Origin: Enterococcus sp. 9D6_DIV0238
GTDB lineage: Bacteria; Bacillota; Bacilli; Lactobacillales; Enterococcaceae
Length of the DNA: 64,000 bases
Direction of reading: 5' to 3'
Assembly (NCBI RefSeq): GCF_002174455.2
Contig: NZ_CP147246.1
Coordinates: 2,857,001-2,921,000, forward strand
Position numbers and translations under genes: made by a program. The number at the start of each line of letters is the position of its first letter. The first letter of the stretch is position 1. A model generated the notes under the pieces. It was not told where the DNA came from. It saw only the letters and a program-made list of their open reading frames with translations, and ran no database searches. This document shows positions 1-10,144 of this stretch, in pieces.

Positions 1-35
1 AAGCTGCTTTTATCTCGGTGTTTATTCGGAATAAA

Positions 36-74
36 AGCCCTGGACAAAACTGTCTTTAAGTTTTGTCCAGGGCT
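36..74 (-). terminator. Rho-independent terminator of the YusW-type gene
   Basis: Perfect 16-bp stem (36-51 with 59-74) with a 7-nt loop. On the minus strand it is followed by TTTTATT, so it ends the gene at 91-900. Confidence 0.85.
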
Positions 75-90
75 CAATATCATCGACTGA

Positions 91-900
91 TTATTTTAAT
101 TTAAATTTTACTTTTGTATTATCATTGAATTGTCCTTGGAATTGGAATTGTTTGTAGTTTGAACCATTTCCTAGTTTGTTTAAGATATGAGTAGTTACTT
201 CTTTTTGACTAGCTGTTTTCAAATCCAAGCCGGCAATGATTCCTTCGATCTTCGTTTGTGCTGCGCTGCCTTGTAATTGGATTTTCTTTGATTTGTCCTG
301 ATATTGTGCTTTCACTGTTCCATTAGATTTTACTTCATATTGTAGCTCAACTTCTTGACCATTTTTGTAATCTACTTCTATTTCAAGTTTTTTCAAATCA
401 GACTGTTCAGGAGCTTCTGGTGTTTCAGGGGTTTCTGGTTCCTCAGGTGTTTCAGGAACCTCTGGCGTTTCTGGTACTTCTGGTGTTTCACCAACATAGT
501 AAGATTGTAAACCAAACTCAGCTTTCACATAGCCTTTTGTAATTAAGATCACTTTTAAGTGCAAGTCATCTTGATAAGTCATTTTTTTCAAAAGGTTGAT
601 CGACTTAGAATAGTACAAACCAAAATCACGAGCGATCACACTTGCCTCAGAAGCACTATAGCCTGCAGCTTCCCATGTATCAGCCTTTTTCAATTCGTTG
701 TATACCTCAGTTACATTTTTACTTGTCAAAGACAAACCAGTGTACTCTAATAGATCTGCTTTGTTAAATAGAGTGATTGTTTTCGCGTAGTTTGACTCAA
801 CAACAGTTGCTGCATCGACAGAATGTACTGCTGTTCCTAAACTTGCTGCACAAAAACTCATTGCTAAACTTGCTGCTACGATACCTTTAAAAAATTTCAT
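91..900 (-). CDS. Secreted protein with Pro-Glu-Thr repeat linker and YusW-like C-terminal domain
   Basis: 269 aa. A signal peptide covers about residues 1-31 (basic start, hydrophobic core, A-A near the end). A helical domain follows (about 35-136), then a PET/PEV repeat linker (about 138-166) and a charged beta-rich domain (about 168-269) that resembles the YusW-like family. No LPXTG, WxL or membrane anchor is visible, so it is probably released or loosely wall-associated. AGGAGG precedes the ATG at a good distance and a strong terminator follows, so it is monocistronic. It is divergent from the DeoR gene. The YusW assignment rests on overall pattern; the biochemical role is unknown. Confidence 0.75.
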   Translation of the reverse strand: MKFFKGIVAASLAMSFCAASLGTAVHSVDAATVVESNYAKTITLFNKADLLEYTGLSLTSKNVTEVYNELKKADTWEAAGYSASEASVIARDFGLYYSKSINLLKKMTYQDDLHLKVILITKGYVKAEFGLQSYYVGETPEVPETPEVPETPEEPETPETPEAPEQSDLKKLEIEVDYKNGQEVELQYEVKSNGTVKAQYQDKSKKIQLQGSAAQTKIEGIIAGLDLKTASQKEVTTHILNKLGNGSNYKQFQFQGQFNDNTKVKFKLK

Positions 901-1115
901 AAAAAATTCCTCCTTTTCCTTGCTACTATTTTATGAATAATAGCTTGATTACATTATTGGACAGATAGATCATAAAGTAAAGGGTTATTAATCAATTCTC
1001 ATAATTTTAAGTAAAATTTAATTTTCTTGGAGAAATGTATGTATGACTATTATTTATTTATAATACTAGATAAGTGATACATTTTATGATTGGCATCAAA
1101 CGTTAAAAAAGATAT

Positions 1116-1178
1116 TAAATGCATTTATTTGCATTTTTTTCATTGATTTTAACGCATCGTTGCAAAATAATGCATTTA
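1116..1178. promoter_or_regulatory. Repeated AATGCATTTA motifs, possible DeoR-type operator
   Basis: The 12-bp palindrome TAAATGCATTTA lies at 1116-1127, and AATGCATTTA recurs at 1169-1178. Both sit upstream of the regulator gene starting near 1210, where an autoregulatory operator would be expected. This is inference from repetition and symmetry only. The rest of 901-1200 is AT-rich and holds nothing else I can name. Confidence 0.4.
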
Positions 1179-1209
1179 ATGTTACCTTTAAATAAAGGAA
1201 GTGATGATA

Positions 1210-1971
1210 ATGCTGATGGAAGAACGGCTTGTGAAAATCAAAGAACACATTGATGAACATAAAAGTGCGACGATTGAACAGTTAGCGGACAAACTTCATG
1301 TGTCAAAAGACACGATCAGAAGAGATTTGATCAAATTGGAACAACAAAATGTTATTCGCAGAACGCATGGTGGCGCAATAGCTGCCAATCGTGAGGCGTT
1401 GATCTTGAATTATGAAGAACGCTCAAGTAAATTCACCATAATCAAAGAAAAGATCGCGCAAAAAGCAGCAATGCTCATTAAAGATAATACAAGTGTGTTA
1501 TTCGATTCCTCAACGACAGTTGAAGCGGTCATCAGAGAGTTGAGCAATCAGACAATGTACGCAATTACTAATTCATTGACCCATGCGACACTTTTAGCGA
1601 AATATGATAAAACTCAAATCAGCATACTGCCGGGCAAACTTCACAAACAACAACTTTTTTTATATGGCGCTGAAACTGTAAAGAAGATCGAAGAATATCA
1701 GGTCGATTATACGATCTTAGGCGTTTTTGCTATTTCTAAAGAAGGTCTTTTTATCCACACAGAAGAAGAAGGGCTGGTCAAACGCCAAATGATTGCGCAA
1801 GGTCAAAAAGTCATTGCTCTTGCGGATCATACAAAAATAAATACTACTGGTTTTTTCAAGATTTGTTCGTTAGCTGATATAGATATATTGGTCACAGACG
1901 AGCCTTTGGAGAAAGTCTTTATGCAGAAGTTAGAAGAAAATGATGTCGATGTAGTCATAACAGCAGAATGA
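1210..1971 (+). CDS. DeoR-family transcriptional regulator
   Basis: About 253 aa. The N-terminal DeoR helix-turn-helix covers about residues 1-55 (ATIEQLADKLHVSKDTIRRDL). The C-terminal DeoR sensor domain carries the NSLTHATLLA region and the TTVEAV segment of the sugar-isomerase-like fold. DeoR proteins usually repress sugar or nucleoside catabolic genes in response to a phosphorylated sugar. AAGGA at 1195-1199 best fits the ATG at 1210, although ATG at 1204 or 1216 and GTG at 1201 are in frame. Sixteen bases separate it from the M24-like gene, so they form an operon and the regulator probably controls it. The ligand cannot be told. Confidence 0.85.
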   Translation: MLMEERLVKIKEHIDEHKSATIEQLADKLHVSKDTIRRDLIKLEQQNVIRRTHGGAIAANREALILNYEERSSKFTIIKEKIAQKAAMLIKDNTSVLFDSSTTVEAVIRELSNQTMYAITNSLTHATLLAKYDKTQISILPGKLHKQQLFLYGAETVKKIEEYQVDYTILGVFAISKEGLFIHTEEEGLVKRQMIAQGQKVIALADHTKINTTGFFKICSLADIDILVTDEPLEKVFMQKLEENDVDVVITAE

Positions 1972-1987
1972 AAAGGAGCAAAAAAAG

Positions 1988-3385
1988 ATGGACAAAAAAA
2001 TTGTACTTGGGCAAGTAAAAGAGCCGACTCTCTTTGAACATGTCGCACCTGTTTTTTTAACAGACGATACGATCAATGAGCGGAAAGAAAAATTGCTGAA
2101 AGAAATGAAAAAATCAAATTTTGATGCGGTTGTCATTTATGCAGATAAAGAACACGGCGGAAATTTTGAGTACCTGACAGGTTTTATTCCCCGCTTTGAA
2201 GAAGGGCTGTTAGTGGTTGAGGCTTCAGGAAAAAGTACAGTCATTTTAGGAAATGAAAATCTAAAGATGGCGGCAGTTTCCCGTATTGAAGTGACACTAA
2301 AGCATAGTCCACTTTTTTCATTGCCGAACCAACCTATGGATAATGATGCTGATTTAGAAGATATCTTTAAGGAAATCGGTCTCGCTGATCAACAAAAGAT
2401 CGGGCTAGTTGGCTGGAAAATGTTTACCACAACACTTCATGATCCTAAAGGATTCTTTGATATTCCATATTTTATTGTGTCAGCGTTGTTGAATTGTTTA
2501 ACAGAAAATAGTGAAGTAGTCAATGCAGCTCATCTATTTATCGGTGGAGATGCCGGTGTACGTACGATCAATAATGCCAATGAAATCGCTCATTATGAAT
2601 ATGGAGCAAATTTAGCCTCTTCGTGTATTTTGAATGCGATGAACGCAGTAGATGTTGGTGTAACGGAGGCTGAACTTGGTGCATGTCTGACGGCAGAAGG
2701 TCAGACAAATACAGTGGTAACGATCGCGGCGACAGGCCAGCGTTTTGAAAAAGCGAATGTGTATCCTACACATAAAAAAGTCCAGTTAGGTGATCCACTA
2801 TCGATGACGACTGCCTTTAAAGGCGGCTTATCAAGTCGCACAGGTTTTGTTGTAGAAACAGAAGATCAGCTCCCAACGAATCAAAGAGATTATCTGGAAG
2901 GAGTAGCAAAACCTTACTATAATGCTGTTGTACATTGGTTAGAAGAGATCAAGATCGGAATGGAAGGACGCGTATTATATGATAAAATTGAAGCTGTTTT
3001 TCCTAAAGAAAAGTATCACTGGCATTTAAATCCGGGCCACTTAGTTTCAGATGAAGAATGGATGTCTTCGCCAATTTATGCTGATTCAAGAGAAACGATC
3101 AAGAGTGGAATGATCTTCCAAATCGATATCATTCCTTCGATCAAGGGTTATACAGGAGTTAGTGCAGAAGAATGTATCGCGATTGCAGATGTCAAGCTTC
3201 AACAAACAATAGAAAAGCAGTATCCAGAACTATGGGAACGTATCATAGTTAGAAGAGCATATATAAAAAATGAATTAAATATTGAACTTGCTGAGGAAGT
3301 ATTACCATTATCAAATACGGTTGCTTATTTACGTCCGTTTTACTTAGAGAAAAACCAAGCATTTACCGTAGTTCATTGTTACTAA
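1988..3385 (+). CDS. M24 (Xaa-Pro aminopeptidase/creatinase-fold) family protein, probably non-catalytic
   Basis: 465 aa, with a creatinase-type N-terminal domain (about 20-190) and a pita-bread M24 domain (about 195-420). M24 metallopeptidases bind two metals with D, D, H, E and E. Here the segment that normally reads V-D-x-G is SMTTAF after GD, the SD-TR segment reads SSRTG, and one late Glu position reads QIDIIPS. Several metal ligands therefore seem to be missing. It may hydrolyse an unusual substrate or act as a binding protein. RBS AAAAGGAGC precedes the ATG. It is co-transcribed with the upstream DeoR gene. The family call is firm; the inactivity is my reading of unaligned motifs. Confidence 0.7.
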   Translation: MDKKIVLGQVKEPTLFEHVAPVFLTDDTINERKEKLLKEMKKSNFDAVVIYADKEHGGNFEYLTGFIPRFEEGLLVVEASGKSTVILGNENLKMAAVSRIEVTLKHSPLFSLPNQPMDNDADLEDIFKEIGLADQQKIGLVGWKMFTTTLHDPKGFFDIPYFIVSALLNCLTENSEVVNAAHLFIGGDAGVRTINNANEIAHYEYGANLASSCILNAMNAVDVGVTEAELGACLTAEGQTNTVVTIAATGQRFEKANVYPTHKKVQLGDPLSMTTAFKGGLSSRTGFVVETEDQLPTNQRDYLEGVAKPYYNAVVHWLEEIKIGMEGRVLYDKIEAVFPKEKYHWHLNPGHLVSDEEWMSSPIYADSRETIKSGMIFQIDIIPSIKGYTGVSAEECIAIADVKLQQTIEKQYPELWERIIVRRAYIKNELNIELAEEVLPLSNTVAYLRPFYLEKNQAFTVVHCY

Positions 3386-3628
3386 AAAATATTAGGCAGT
3401 TAGATGATTTGAGTGAACCTATATAACAAGATTTGAACGTATGAGGTAGGGGTTATTGTATGTTATAAACTCTATTCTAAGGAACAGAGTGCTTCTAAAG
3501 CAAGCTGCTATATTTCAGAATAATCCAAAGGGAAAAGGACTATTTTATTGAGTAGATATGCGGATAGCAATCCATTCTAATTCTAACAGCCATATGTTCA
3601 GTTAAAAAACAGAATTGTAAAGATAACG

Positions 3629-3672
3629 AATACCACTAGGATAGGTTCCAAAAGAATCATTCTAGTGGTATT
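3629..3672 (+). terminator. Hairpin terminator downstream of the DeoR/M24 pair
   Basis: 11-bp perfect stem (3629-3639 with 3662-3672) ending in TATTTTC. The intergenic stretch 3386-3777 otherwise shows no ORF of note. Confidence 0.6.
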
Positions 3673-3777
3673 TTCATTCTAGAGATGAATTACAGGGAGA
3701 AATAGTAGATTACGGTAAAATATTTCAATTAAAAATAATCATTTTTCAAGAAGAATCAAAAACATAAAAGGAATAAT

Positions 3778-6307
3778 ATGTTTGAAAAATATGATTTTGA
3801 TAAAAAATACAAATACGTATTTTTTTATTTAAATATATTTATTATTATTTTATGACGTTTAAAGTAATGTATAGTGAACAAAAAGGAATCGAATATGAGG
3901 TCTTCTATAAGGACGACAATATTCAAACTTATCAAAGAGGGACAGACGATCAACTAAGAAAAATTGCGTCAGGCAGACTGGATACAGCTGGTATGAGAGA
4001 ACTTTCAACAGAAGTAGTAGAGATTGAGAAGAATAAAAATTACTCAATCATTATAAAAGTTCGATATCCAGAAGACGTCAGTTCATTTCATGTAGCCTTG
4101 CAGGAAATGAGTGATGCAGCGCAAGGAAAATATCCTGATTTGCCCGAAGGGAAAACTTTTATTAGCCGTGAAAACGAAGAAGATAGTATGTATTGGCGAG
4201 GTATCTCAAATGGGGAGTTTTATGGTGGAAGCTTCAAAGGTAATGCATATATCAGTGCCTATACAGACATAGTTGAAACAGAAGAAATAGCTGTAACAGA
4301 TGTAAAAACTGATCCAGAAAGTGCAGAATTACTTGTAGGAGAAATAATTCAATTATCAGCGACTATCTCCCCAGAGAATGCGACAGACAAAACAGTACAT
4401 TGGAGTAGCTCAAATGAAGCAGTGGCAGTAGTAGATGAAAATGGAACCGTAAGTGCAAAGAAGAAAGGAAAGGCTCGAATAACTGTTTTGACAGAAGATG
4501 GTCAAAAGAAATCAGAAAGCACAATAACAGTTATTGAAGAGAATGAAATTCCTGATGGAGTATATGGAACGGTACCATGGATATGGGAAAAAGAAACACA
4601 AACGATTGTCTTTGGGGGAGGTGAGTTTCCGACAAGTACTCTAAACTACAATTTACGAAACCAGTAATAGCTAATAAAAGATCTTGTTATTTATTTGAAG
4701 GAATTGAAACACTAGAAGCGATTGAAGGCTTGACCTATTTGGATACCTCAAAAGTAACAACCATGAATAGGATGTTTTCTGGGAATTCCAAATTAACTGC
4801 ATTAGATTTGAGTGAGTTTGATACCTCGAAAGTAACAGATATGAGTAGCATGTTTAATGGAGCAGGTCTATCCAAATTAGATATAAGCAACCTAGACACT
4901 TCAAAAGTAACAAATATGAGTGCCATGTTTTGTGGTATGCCTAGATTAGAGCAACTAGATGTTAGTAGCTTTGATACCTCTAAAGTAACGAGTATGTCTT
5001 GAATGTTTGCTGGTAATGATAAGCTTTCAACTATAGATATGAGTAGTTTTGATTTGTCAAAAGCTAATACGGGTCATATGTTTTATCAATCTAGAAGTTT
5101 GGATACATTAAAACTAGGGGAGAAAAGTAATTTTGCATAGTCTCCACTTTTGCCAGAAAGATACCAAGTGGGTTATACGCAGAGATGGTTTCTAGCTGAT
5201 TCTAAGCCGATTTATATTCTTCCTCCCAGTAAGAACTTTATAGAAAACTATGATGGATCGAGGCCTGGAACATGTACCCGAGAAAGGTTATTTCCTCTAA
5301 CTTCAGTCGAGATATTGTCTAAAAGTGTGGAACTGATTGAGGGAACAGAAAAAGTATTGATACTTAGCTTTACACCAGAGAATGCTACAAATAAGTCAGT
5401 TAGTTACTCTTCTTCGAATCCAGCTGTCGCAAGTGTCTCGGAGGATGGTATTGTCACAGGGATGAGTGCAGGTACGGCAGAAATTACTGTAACAACAGAA
5501 GACGGCAAGTTTTCAGATAAAAGTACCGTTACTGTTATAGACGCACCAAAGCTGTTCGTTGACAACTTTTATCTAGGGATTGATGAGTACGTAACAGGAG
5601 AAGTTGATGCCTCTCTAAGTGCGAAGAAGGCACAGCTATTCGTTAGTGGAGAAGTGCTCACCACAGGAACCGTGAATAGATCTGGCAGTTATGAGTTAGC
5701 GGCAGAAGGAAGGATCACCAAAGAAAGCGACAAAGTAGAAGTCGTTGTTTTAGACCGAAAAAACAGCGAAGTAGGCCGGATAGAGGTACCGATCATAGAA
5801 AAAAACTATGAGTTGACAGTGAATCCCTATGTGCTGTATGAAGATACACAAGTGAGCGGTACAACGGATTACTATCACACCCATGTAGCATTCATGCTCA
5901 ATGGGGAAGAGGTTGAAAGAAAACTACTGACCGCCACAAGGACATTTACTTTTGATGCAGAAGAACACATTGCGTATGAAGATGATGAGGTGGAAGTGGT
6001 TGGTTATCGTTATGATCAAGAAGTCTCGAGAAAAAAAGTAACGATTGAAGAACCTCAAGTGGAGATGAACTTAGAGACATATACGATCGATACCTTGTAT
6101 GTGCAAGGAACTGTCAAAGGAAAATCAGCGTCAAGCGTGCGATTATATGTGAATCGCAAACGCCAACAAACAGTCAATGTGTTAGAAGACGGCAGCTTTA
6201 AGTTATTGGGTGTATCGATACAGTCCCCAACAGATAAAGTAGAAGTGGCTGTGTTAAACGATGCAGGGATCGAGATCCAACGATTTGGTGTAAAAGTAAC
6301 AAACTAA
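3778..6307 (+). pseudogene. Broken gene for a secreted BspA-type LRR (DUF285) surface protein with Big2 and Ig-like domains
   Basis: Several fragments form one former protein. ATG 3778, with an AAAGGA RBS, opens a short basic-hydrophobic leader that stops at 3853-3855 in a different frame from the body starting at 3852. The body (to 4667) has a Big2-like Ig domain (about 4285-4540). A frame change then falls between about 4622 and 4665; frame 2 continues with the DTSKVT-MSSMF repeats typical of DUF285 (about 4730-5100). That frame is interrupted by TGA at 5000-5002 and TAG at 5138-5140. The last part (5150-6307) carries a second Big2 domain and tandem Ig-like modules (DNFYLGIDEYVTGEV type). 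At least two frame breaks and two stops make function unlikely. Confidence 0.8.
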
Positions 6308-6328
6308 ATAAGCCAGTAGCTGCAGGAG
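6213..6328 (+). repeat. 116-bp direct repeat, copy A (3' end of the broken surface gene)
   Basis: Matches 7444-7559 with two mismatches. It contains the last codons of the surface-protein gene and the start of its terminator hairpin (AGCTGC...GCAGCTTTTGG). Confidence 0.9.
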
Positions 6329-6528
6329 AATGGTCTTCAGCAGCTTTTGGTTTGAACTGAAACATCGTAATCTCAAAGAGCAGTGATAAAGGGAGGTTTT
6401 AAGAAATAATAAAAAGACAGAATAAACATAATCAAAAAAGGAAGATTTTATTAAAAAAAATGAAATTGACAGATATAGTAGTAATTAGTTAAACTAAATT
6501 GAACAAAAAATTTTTTAGGAGTGATCAA

Positions 6529-7323
6529 GTGAAAAAAAGCACAAAGAAACTGTTAGTGGCAATGGGGATGACTACTGTTTTAGTAACAGCACTAACATTA
6601 GGAAAAAGTACGACTGCGGATGAAAATAAGGTATATATTCCTGATAGAGCGCTTAGACAAGATGTAGTTAGACAAATTGAAGAGCCAGTAGAAAATGAGC
6701 TTCCAACAACACGGCAAATAGAACAGGTTGTCTCAGTATATGGTGGGAACAATGGCTCGTTGGAAGGTGTTCAATATGCGACGAATGCAGAATCAATAAA
6801 TACTTCAGGTGGCTATGGAATTATTGATTTTCGGCCAATCTCAGGAATGAAAAACTTGAAAGAGTACTATTCATACTCTTCAATAATTCAAGGAGATCCA
6901 TTGAAAGTTCTAGATATATCGCCGTTTGGAAAACTAATAAATCTTGAAAAACTATCTTTTGGGTATGCAAATATTCAAGATTTTAGTATGTTATCTGATT
7001 TACCTAATTTAAAATCAGTAACAGCTTTTGGTGGTTATCCGGTAAAACTTCCAACTGTGTATGTGGATAAAGCGACAAAAAAATTTATCATGGAACATCC
7101 AGTAAAATACTCAAAACAATTTGATGGTGAAAAGGTTGTTTCTGGAGTTTCAGGTGCTGTGCTTAAAGGGAATGCCGTAGAAATCGAAAATTTAGAAGAA
7201 GATGTTTCGGCGATTAACCTATTATTTGAGGCTTCTTCAAATGATGAAGGAGAACGTTTTTCCAACTCATATTCAAATTTTTATGCTACATTCAGCTGTG
7301 AAATACCTATTGTTTGGTATTAA
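6529..7323 (+). CDS. Secreted leucine-rich-repeat protein (internalin-like)
   Basis: About 264 aa from GTG 6529, which has TAGGAG eight bases upstream; the earlier in-frame TTG at 6499 has no RBS. Signal peptide about 1-30 (KKSTKKLLVAMGMTTVLVTALTLG). An N-terminal cap (about 35-95) is followed by short LRR-type units with the L..L..L pattern (SGMKNLKEYY, LINLEKLSFG, LPNLKSVTAF). The C-terminal part is beta-rich and ends without LPXTG, WxL or membrane anchor, so it may be truncated. It lies between the two 116-bp repeats, as if inserted into or left over from the surface gene next door. Role: presumably a surface or secreted ligand binder. Confidence 0.65.
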   Translation: MKKSTKKLLVAMGMTTVLVTALTLGKSTTADENKVYIPDRALRQDVVRQIEEPVENELPTTRQIEQVVSVYGGNNGSLEGVQYATNAESINTSGGYGIIDFRPISGMKNLKEYYSYSSIIQGDPLKVLDISPFGKLINLEKLSFGYANIQDFSMLSDLPNLKSVTAFGGYPVKLPTVYVDKATKKFIMEHPVKYSKQFDGEKVVSGVSGAVLKGNAVEIENLEEDVSAINLLFEASSNDEGERFSNSYSNFYATFSCEIPIVWY

Positions 7324-7443
7324 TGTAAATTGAAAGAAAGCCAAAAGAGTACTTGTTTTAACGATTTGGTTTAGTTGTTTGCTTTATAGAAACATTATCC
7401 TTTTCAAAATTTGGTTTATGAAGAATTTTCAATCTATTAGATA

Positions 7444-7559
7444 TATCGATACAGTCCCTAACAGATAAAGTAGAAGTGGCTGTGTTAAACGATGCAGGGA
7501 TCGAGATCCAACGATTTGTTGTAAAAGTAACAAACTAAATAAGCCAGTAGCTGCAGGAG
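7444..7559 (+). repeat. 116-bp direct repeat, copy B (orphan 3' end of a surface gene)
   Basis: Near-identical to 6213-6328. No ORF leads into it, so it is the remnant of a second, mostly deleted gene of the same family. It ends in a GCTGCAG/CTGCGGC hairpin followed by TTTT. Confidence 0.9.
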
Positions 7560-7754
7560 GGGCTTCTTCTGCGGCTTTTAGTTTCATGTAACAAGTTTTG
7601 ATTTAGGTAACCAATGAATGAACCAAAGTGAACGTATTACATAGAACAAAGGAAAGAAATTCCTATAAAAGTAATCAATAAACAAGAAATATATCTAGAA
7701 GAACCAAAGATAGGCACAATACAACAGTCTAGAATGATAAAAAAATAAATAATT

Positions 7755-7800
7755 ATCAAAAAAACAAAAAAACACTTCCTTTTTTTGTTTTTTTTTTGAT
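7755..7800. terminator. A/T-only inverted repeat, possible terminator
   Basis: ATCAAAAAAACAAAAAAAC faces a T-rich complement ending in TTTTGAT. It sits in the geneless stretch 7560-7964, which otherwise shows nothing recognisable. Confidence 0.35.
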
Positions 7801-7964
7801 GGAAAAACCTATATCTACCGTATTTTCTACGATAGACTAAAAAAGAGCTGACTTCTCTAGTTAAAAATGCAGGAAAAAAGAGAGGCAGGAAAAAAAAGAA
7901 GAAAGGAGAAAATGAATATAGTGTCTAGCGGAAGAGAAAAAGAGAAATACTAGGGAGGAAAAAA

Positions 7965-8204
7965 ATGAAAGAAAAAGTATTGTTTATTAGTTTATTAGCC
8001 TTATTTTGGGGAGGAAGCTTTTCACAGATACATGCAGAAGAAGCACCAGCCGCAAGCAAATATGATTTTGTGGAATATGATGTTGAGGCAGGCAAGGAGA
8101 AGATCATATCCTTCAATGAAGATTTGTATGAACAGATGTCGGATCATTTAGAGATCTCGCCACCCAAAAAACAATCATACGTGCTACAAAGGAGAGAAAA
8201 ATAA
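7965..8204 (+). CDS. Short secreted protein, probably the N-terminal remnant of a larger exoprotein
   Basis: 79 aa. Strong RBS (GGGAGG), clear signal peptide (about 1-23, ending IHAEE), then about 55 charged residues with no recognisable domain. The stop is followed by AT-rich non-coding DNA and a terminator at 8339. Sitting among pseudogenes, it looks like the front end of a deleted secreted protein, but a genuine small exoprotein cannot be excluded. I do not recognise the family. Confidence 0.45.
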   Translation: MKEKVLFISLLALFWGGSFSQIHAEEAPAASKYDFVEYDVEAGKEKIISFNEDLYEQMSDHLEISPPKKQSYVLQRREK

Positions 8205-8338
8205 TTCTATAGAGGATTCATATCCAGACATAATTTCGTTCACAAGCAGAATAAATCAGAAAGGCATAACTAAAAGGATATCTAATAAGATAAATTTCAA
8301 AGTAAATAGAATTTATGCTAAATGAAAACTAGATATTT

Positions 8339-8368
8339 AAGGAACTCAAAATGAACTTTGAGTTCCTT
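8339..8368 (+). terminator. Rho-independent terminator
   Basis: 12-bp perfect stem (8339-8350 with 8357-8368), 6-nt loop, T-rich 3' side. The remainder of 8205-8774 is AT-rich and includes the lipase promoter region (TGTATGTTAAAATATAC around 8701). Confidence 0.75.
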
Positions 8369-8774
8369 TCTCTGACTCCTATTTTAAAAATCGGTCGTAT
8401 AAAATTTTTAATTTGGATTAAATCTATTATACTAATGAATCTGATAAAAACGGATTACGTCAGTTGAAAAAATATTTTTTATACTAATTTTATTGAGTAA
8501 ATAATATTTCCTTATTTTTTCTTCAAGAAAGGTTATAAAAACTAAGGTAGCAGATAGCAGGGACTTTAAGGATAGCCAGTAGCAAAGGTAATGGAAAAGT
8601 GAAGGTACATTTATAGGTAAATAAAAATATATGATTTTTTTATTTTAAAAAGGATAACAAAAAAGTATTAAAAGGATGAAAAAATTTTAATTATCCTTTT
8701 TGTATGTTAAAATATACTTGTGACAAATAAAAAATATCAATATGAATTGTTGGTATGAAGGAGAATTTATAGCT

Positions 8775-10004
8775 ATGGAAAAAGAAATTGGGAACAGAAA
8801 AGGGTTTTTAAAAAAAGTTTTAGTGATGTTAGGTATGATTTTATTTGTAGGCGTTATTCAAGAGTCAAAAGTGTATGCTGAAAATTCAGATCCTAATATT
8901 TTCGTACATGGACTTACAGGGTTTGGAGAAGGAGAGTTAGGACCCAAATTATATTATTGGGGTGGAAGTACACAAAATATCATTGGAGATTTATCAAAAA
9001 AAGGATACACAAGTATGGAAGCAGTTGTCAGTCCTTTCGGAAGTAATTGGGATCGTGCGATCGAGTTGTATTATTATATTAAAGGAGGTACTGTTGATTA
9101 TGGAGCTGCACACGCTGCAAAACATGGGCACGACCGTTATGGCAGAACCTTTCCAAGCCTCTATCCTCAATGGGATGAAAACAATAAGGTTCACTTGATT
9201 GGACATAGTCAAGGTGGGATGACGAGTAGAATGCTAGATACTTTGATTCGTGAAGGAAGTGAAGAAGAAAGAGCGTATGCACTTGCGAATGGTATAGAGT
9301 TATCTGATATCTTTTCAGGAAATAGGGCAAGCTGGATTCGAAGTATTACAGCAATTGCCACTCCACACAATGGAACTCAGGTAGCAGCATTAGCTAAGAA
9401 TTTATTACATGATATAATTTATGGTTCGGCTTTTATTGCTAACAGCTCAACAGTAAATTTGCGTTACGATTTTAAATTAGATCAATGGGGATTAAGACAA
9501 GCAGCTGGTGAATCCAATAAGAATTATTTAAAACGAGTTTTTAACAGCTCTGTTTGGAAAGCAAATGAGGATATCGTTTTATATGACCTTACTACAGAGG
9601 GGGCAGGGAAACTAAATGAGCAAACGAGTTTGAGTGATGAGGTCTATTATTTTTCTTACTCAGGGAACGCAACATATAAAGGTCCGTTTTCAAATAATTA
9701 CTACCCATTACTTTCTATGTTTCCGGTTTATTCTGCTTCAGCAACATATATTGGTGCGACCGGTGGAAAAGAATGGCGAGCAAATGATGGATTAGTTCCG
9801 GTGATTTCTGCATTGTATCCTTTTGGACAAAATAATAAGATGGCTGATGGAAATCTTGTCACAGGTGCATGGTATGTGGAACCCACTATAAAAGGATGGG
9901 AACATATGGATTTTGTAGGTCAGGATTATATACAAGCACCAGCCTTAAAAGGGAAGGTCCAGAAATTCTATCAAAATATTGCTGAACGCAATCGTTCACT
10001 ATAA
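8775..10004 (+). CDS. Secreted triacylglycerol lipase (family I.5 / staphylococcal-type)
   Basis: 409 aa from ATG 8775 (GAAGGAG RBS 12 bases upstream; the earlier in-frame ATG at 8742 has no RBS). Signal peptide about 1-36 (KKVLVMLGMILFVGV..SKVYA). The mature part starts with the oxyanion segment FVHGLTGFG. The nucleophile elbow GHSQGG (about residue 145) carries the catalytic Ser. TPHNGT and NDGLVP are typical of the Bacillus/Staphylococcus lipase group. The late EHMDFVG segment supplies the His. No propeptide or anchor is seen, so it is a free extracellular esterase or lipase. It is monocistronic, with its own promoter and terminator, and a deleted paralogue follows at 10841. Confidence 0.9.
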   Translation: MEKEIGNRKGFLKKVLVMLGMILFVGVIQESKVYAENSDPNIFVHGLTGFGEGELGPKLYYWGGSTQNIIGDLSKKGYTSMEAVVSPFGSNWDRAIELYYYIKGGTVDYGAAHAAKHGHDRYGRTFPSLYPQWDENNKVHLIGHSQGGMTSRMLDTLIREGSEEERAYALANGIELSDIFSGNRASWIRSITAIATPHNGTQVAALAKNLLHDIIYGSAFIANSSTVNLRYDFKLDQWGLRQAAGESNKNYLKRVFNSSVWKANEDIVLYDLTTEGAGKLNEQTSLSDEVYYFSYSGNATYKGPFSNNYYPLLSMFPVYSASATYIGATGGKEWRANDGLVPVISALYPFGQNNKMADGNLVTGAWYVEPTIKGWEHMDFVGQDYIQAPALKGKVQKFYQNIAERNRSL

Positions 10005-10072
10005 TCAATAAACTGAAGAGCAGATTAGATTCTGTATTAGTTACATTTAATGTTAAATCATTGCCTGTTTTT

Positions 10073-10105
10073 GAATGCCCAACTTTCAGAGTGGGCATTC
10101 CTTTT
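10073..10105 (+). terminator. Lipase terminator
   Basis: GAATGCCCA pairs with TGGGCATTC, followed by CTTTTT. Confidence 0.85.
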
Positions 10106-10144
10106 TACTATACAGCCTTCAGCACTATTTCCATTGAATCGTCC

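Noticed and set aside
3852..4667. Independent intracellular protein starting at 3852
   Set aside because: No RBS at this ATG. Big2 content and continuity with downstream DUF285 repeats show that it is a fragment of a secreted protein.
7965..8204. Bacteriocin or peptide pheromone precursor
   Set aside because: It has a signal peptide but no double-glycine leader, cysteine pattern or immunity/transport genes nearby. A truncated exoprotein is simpler.
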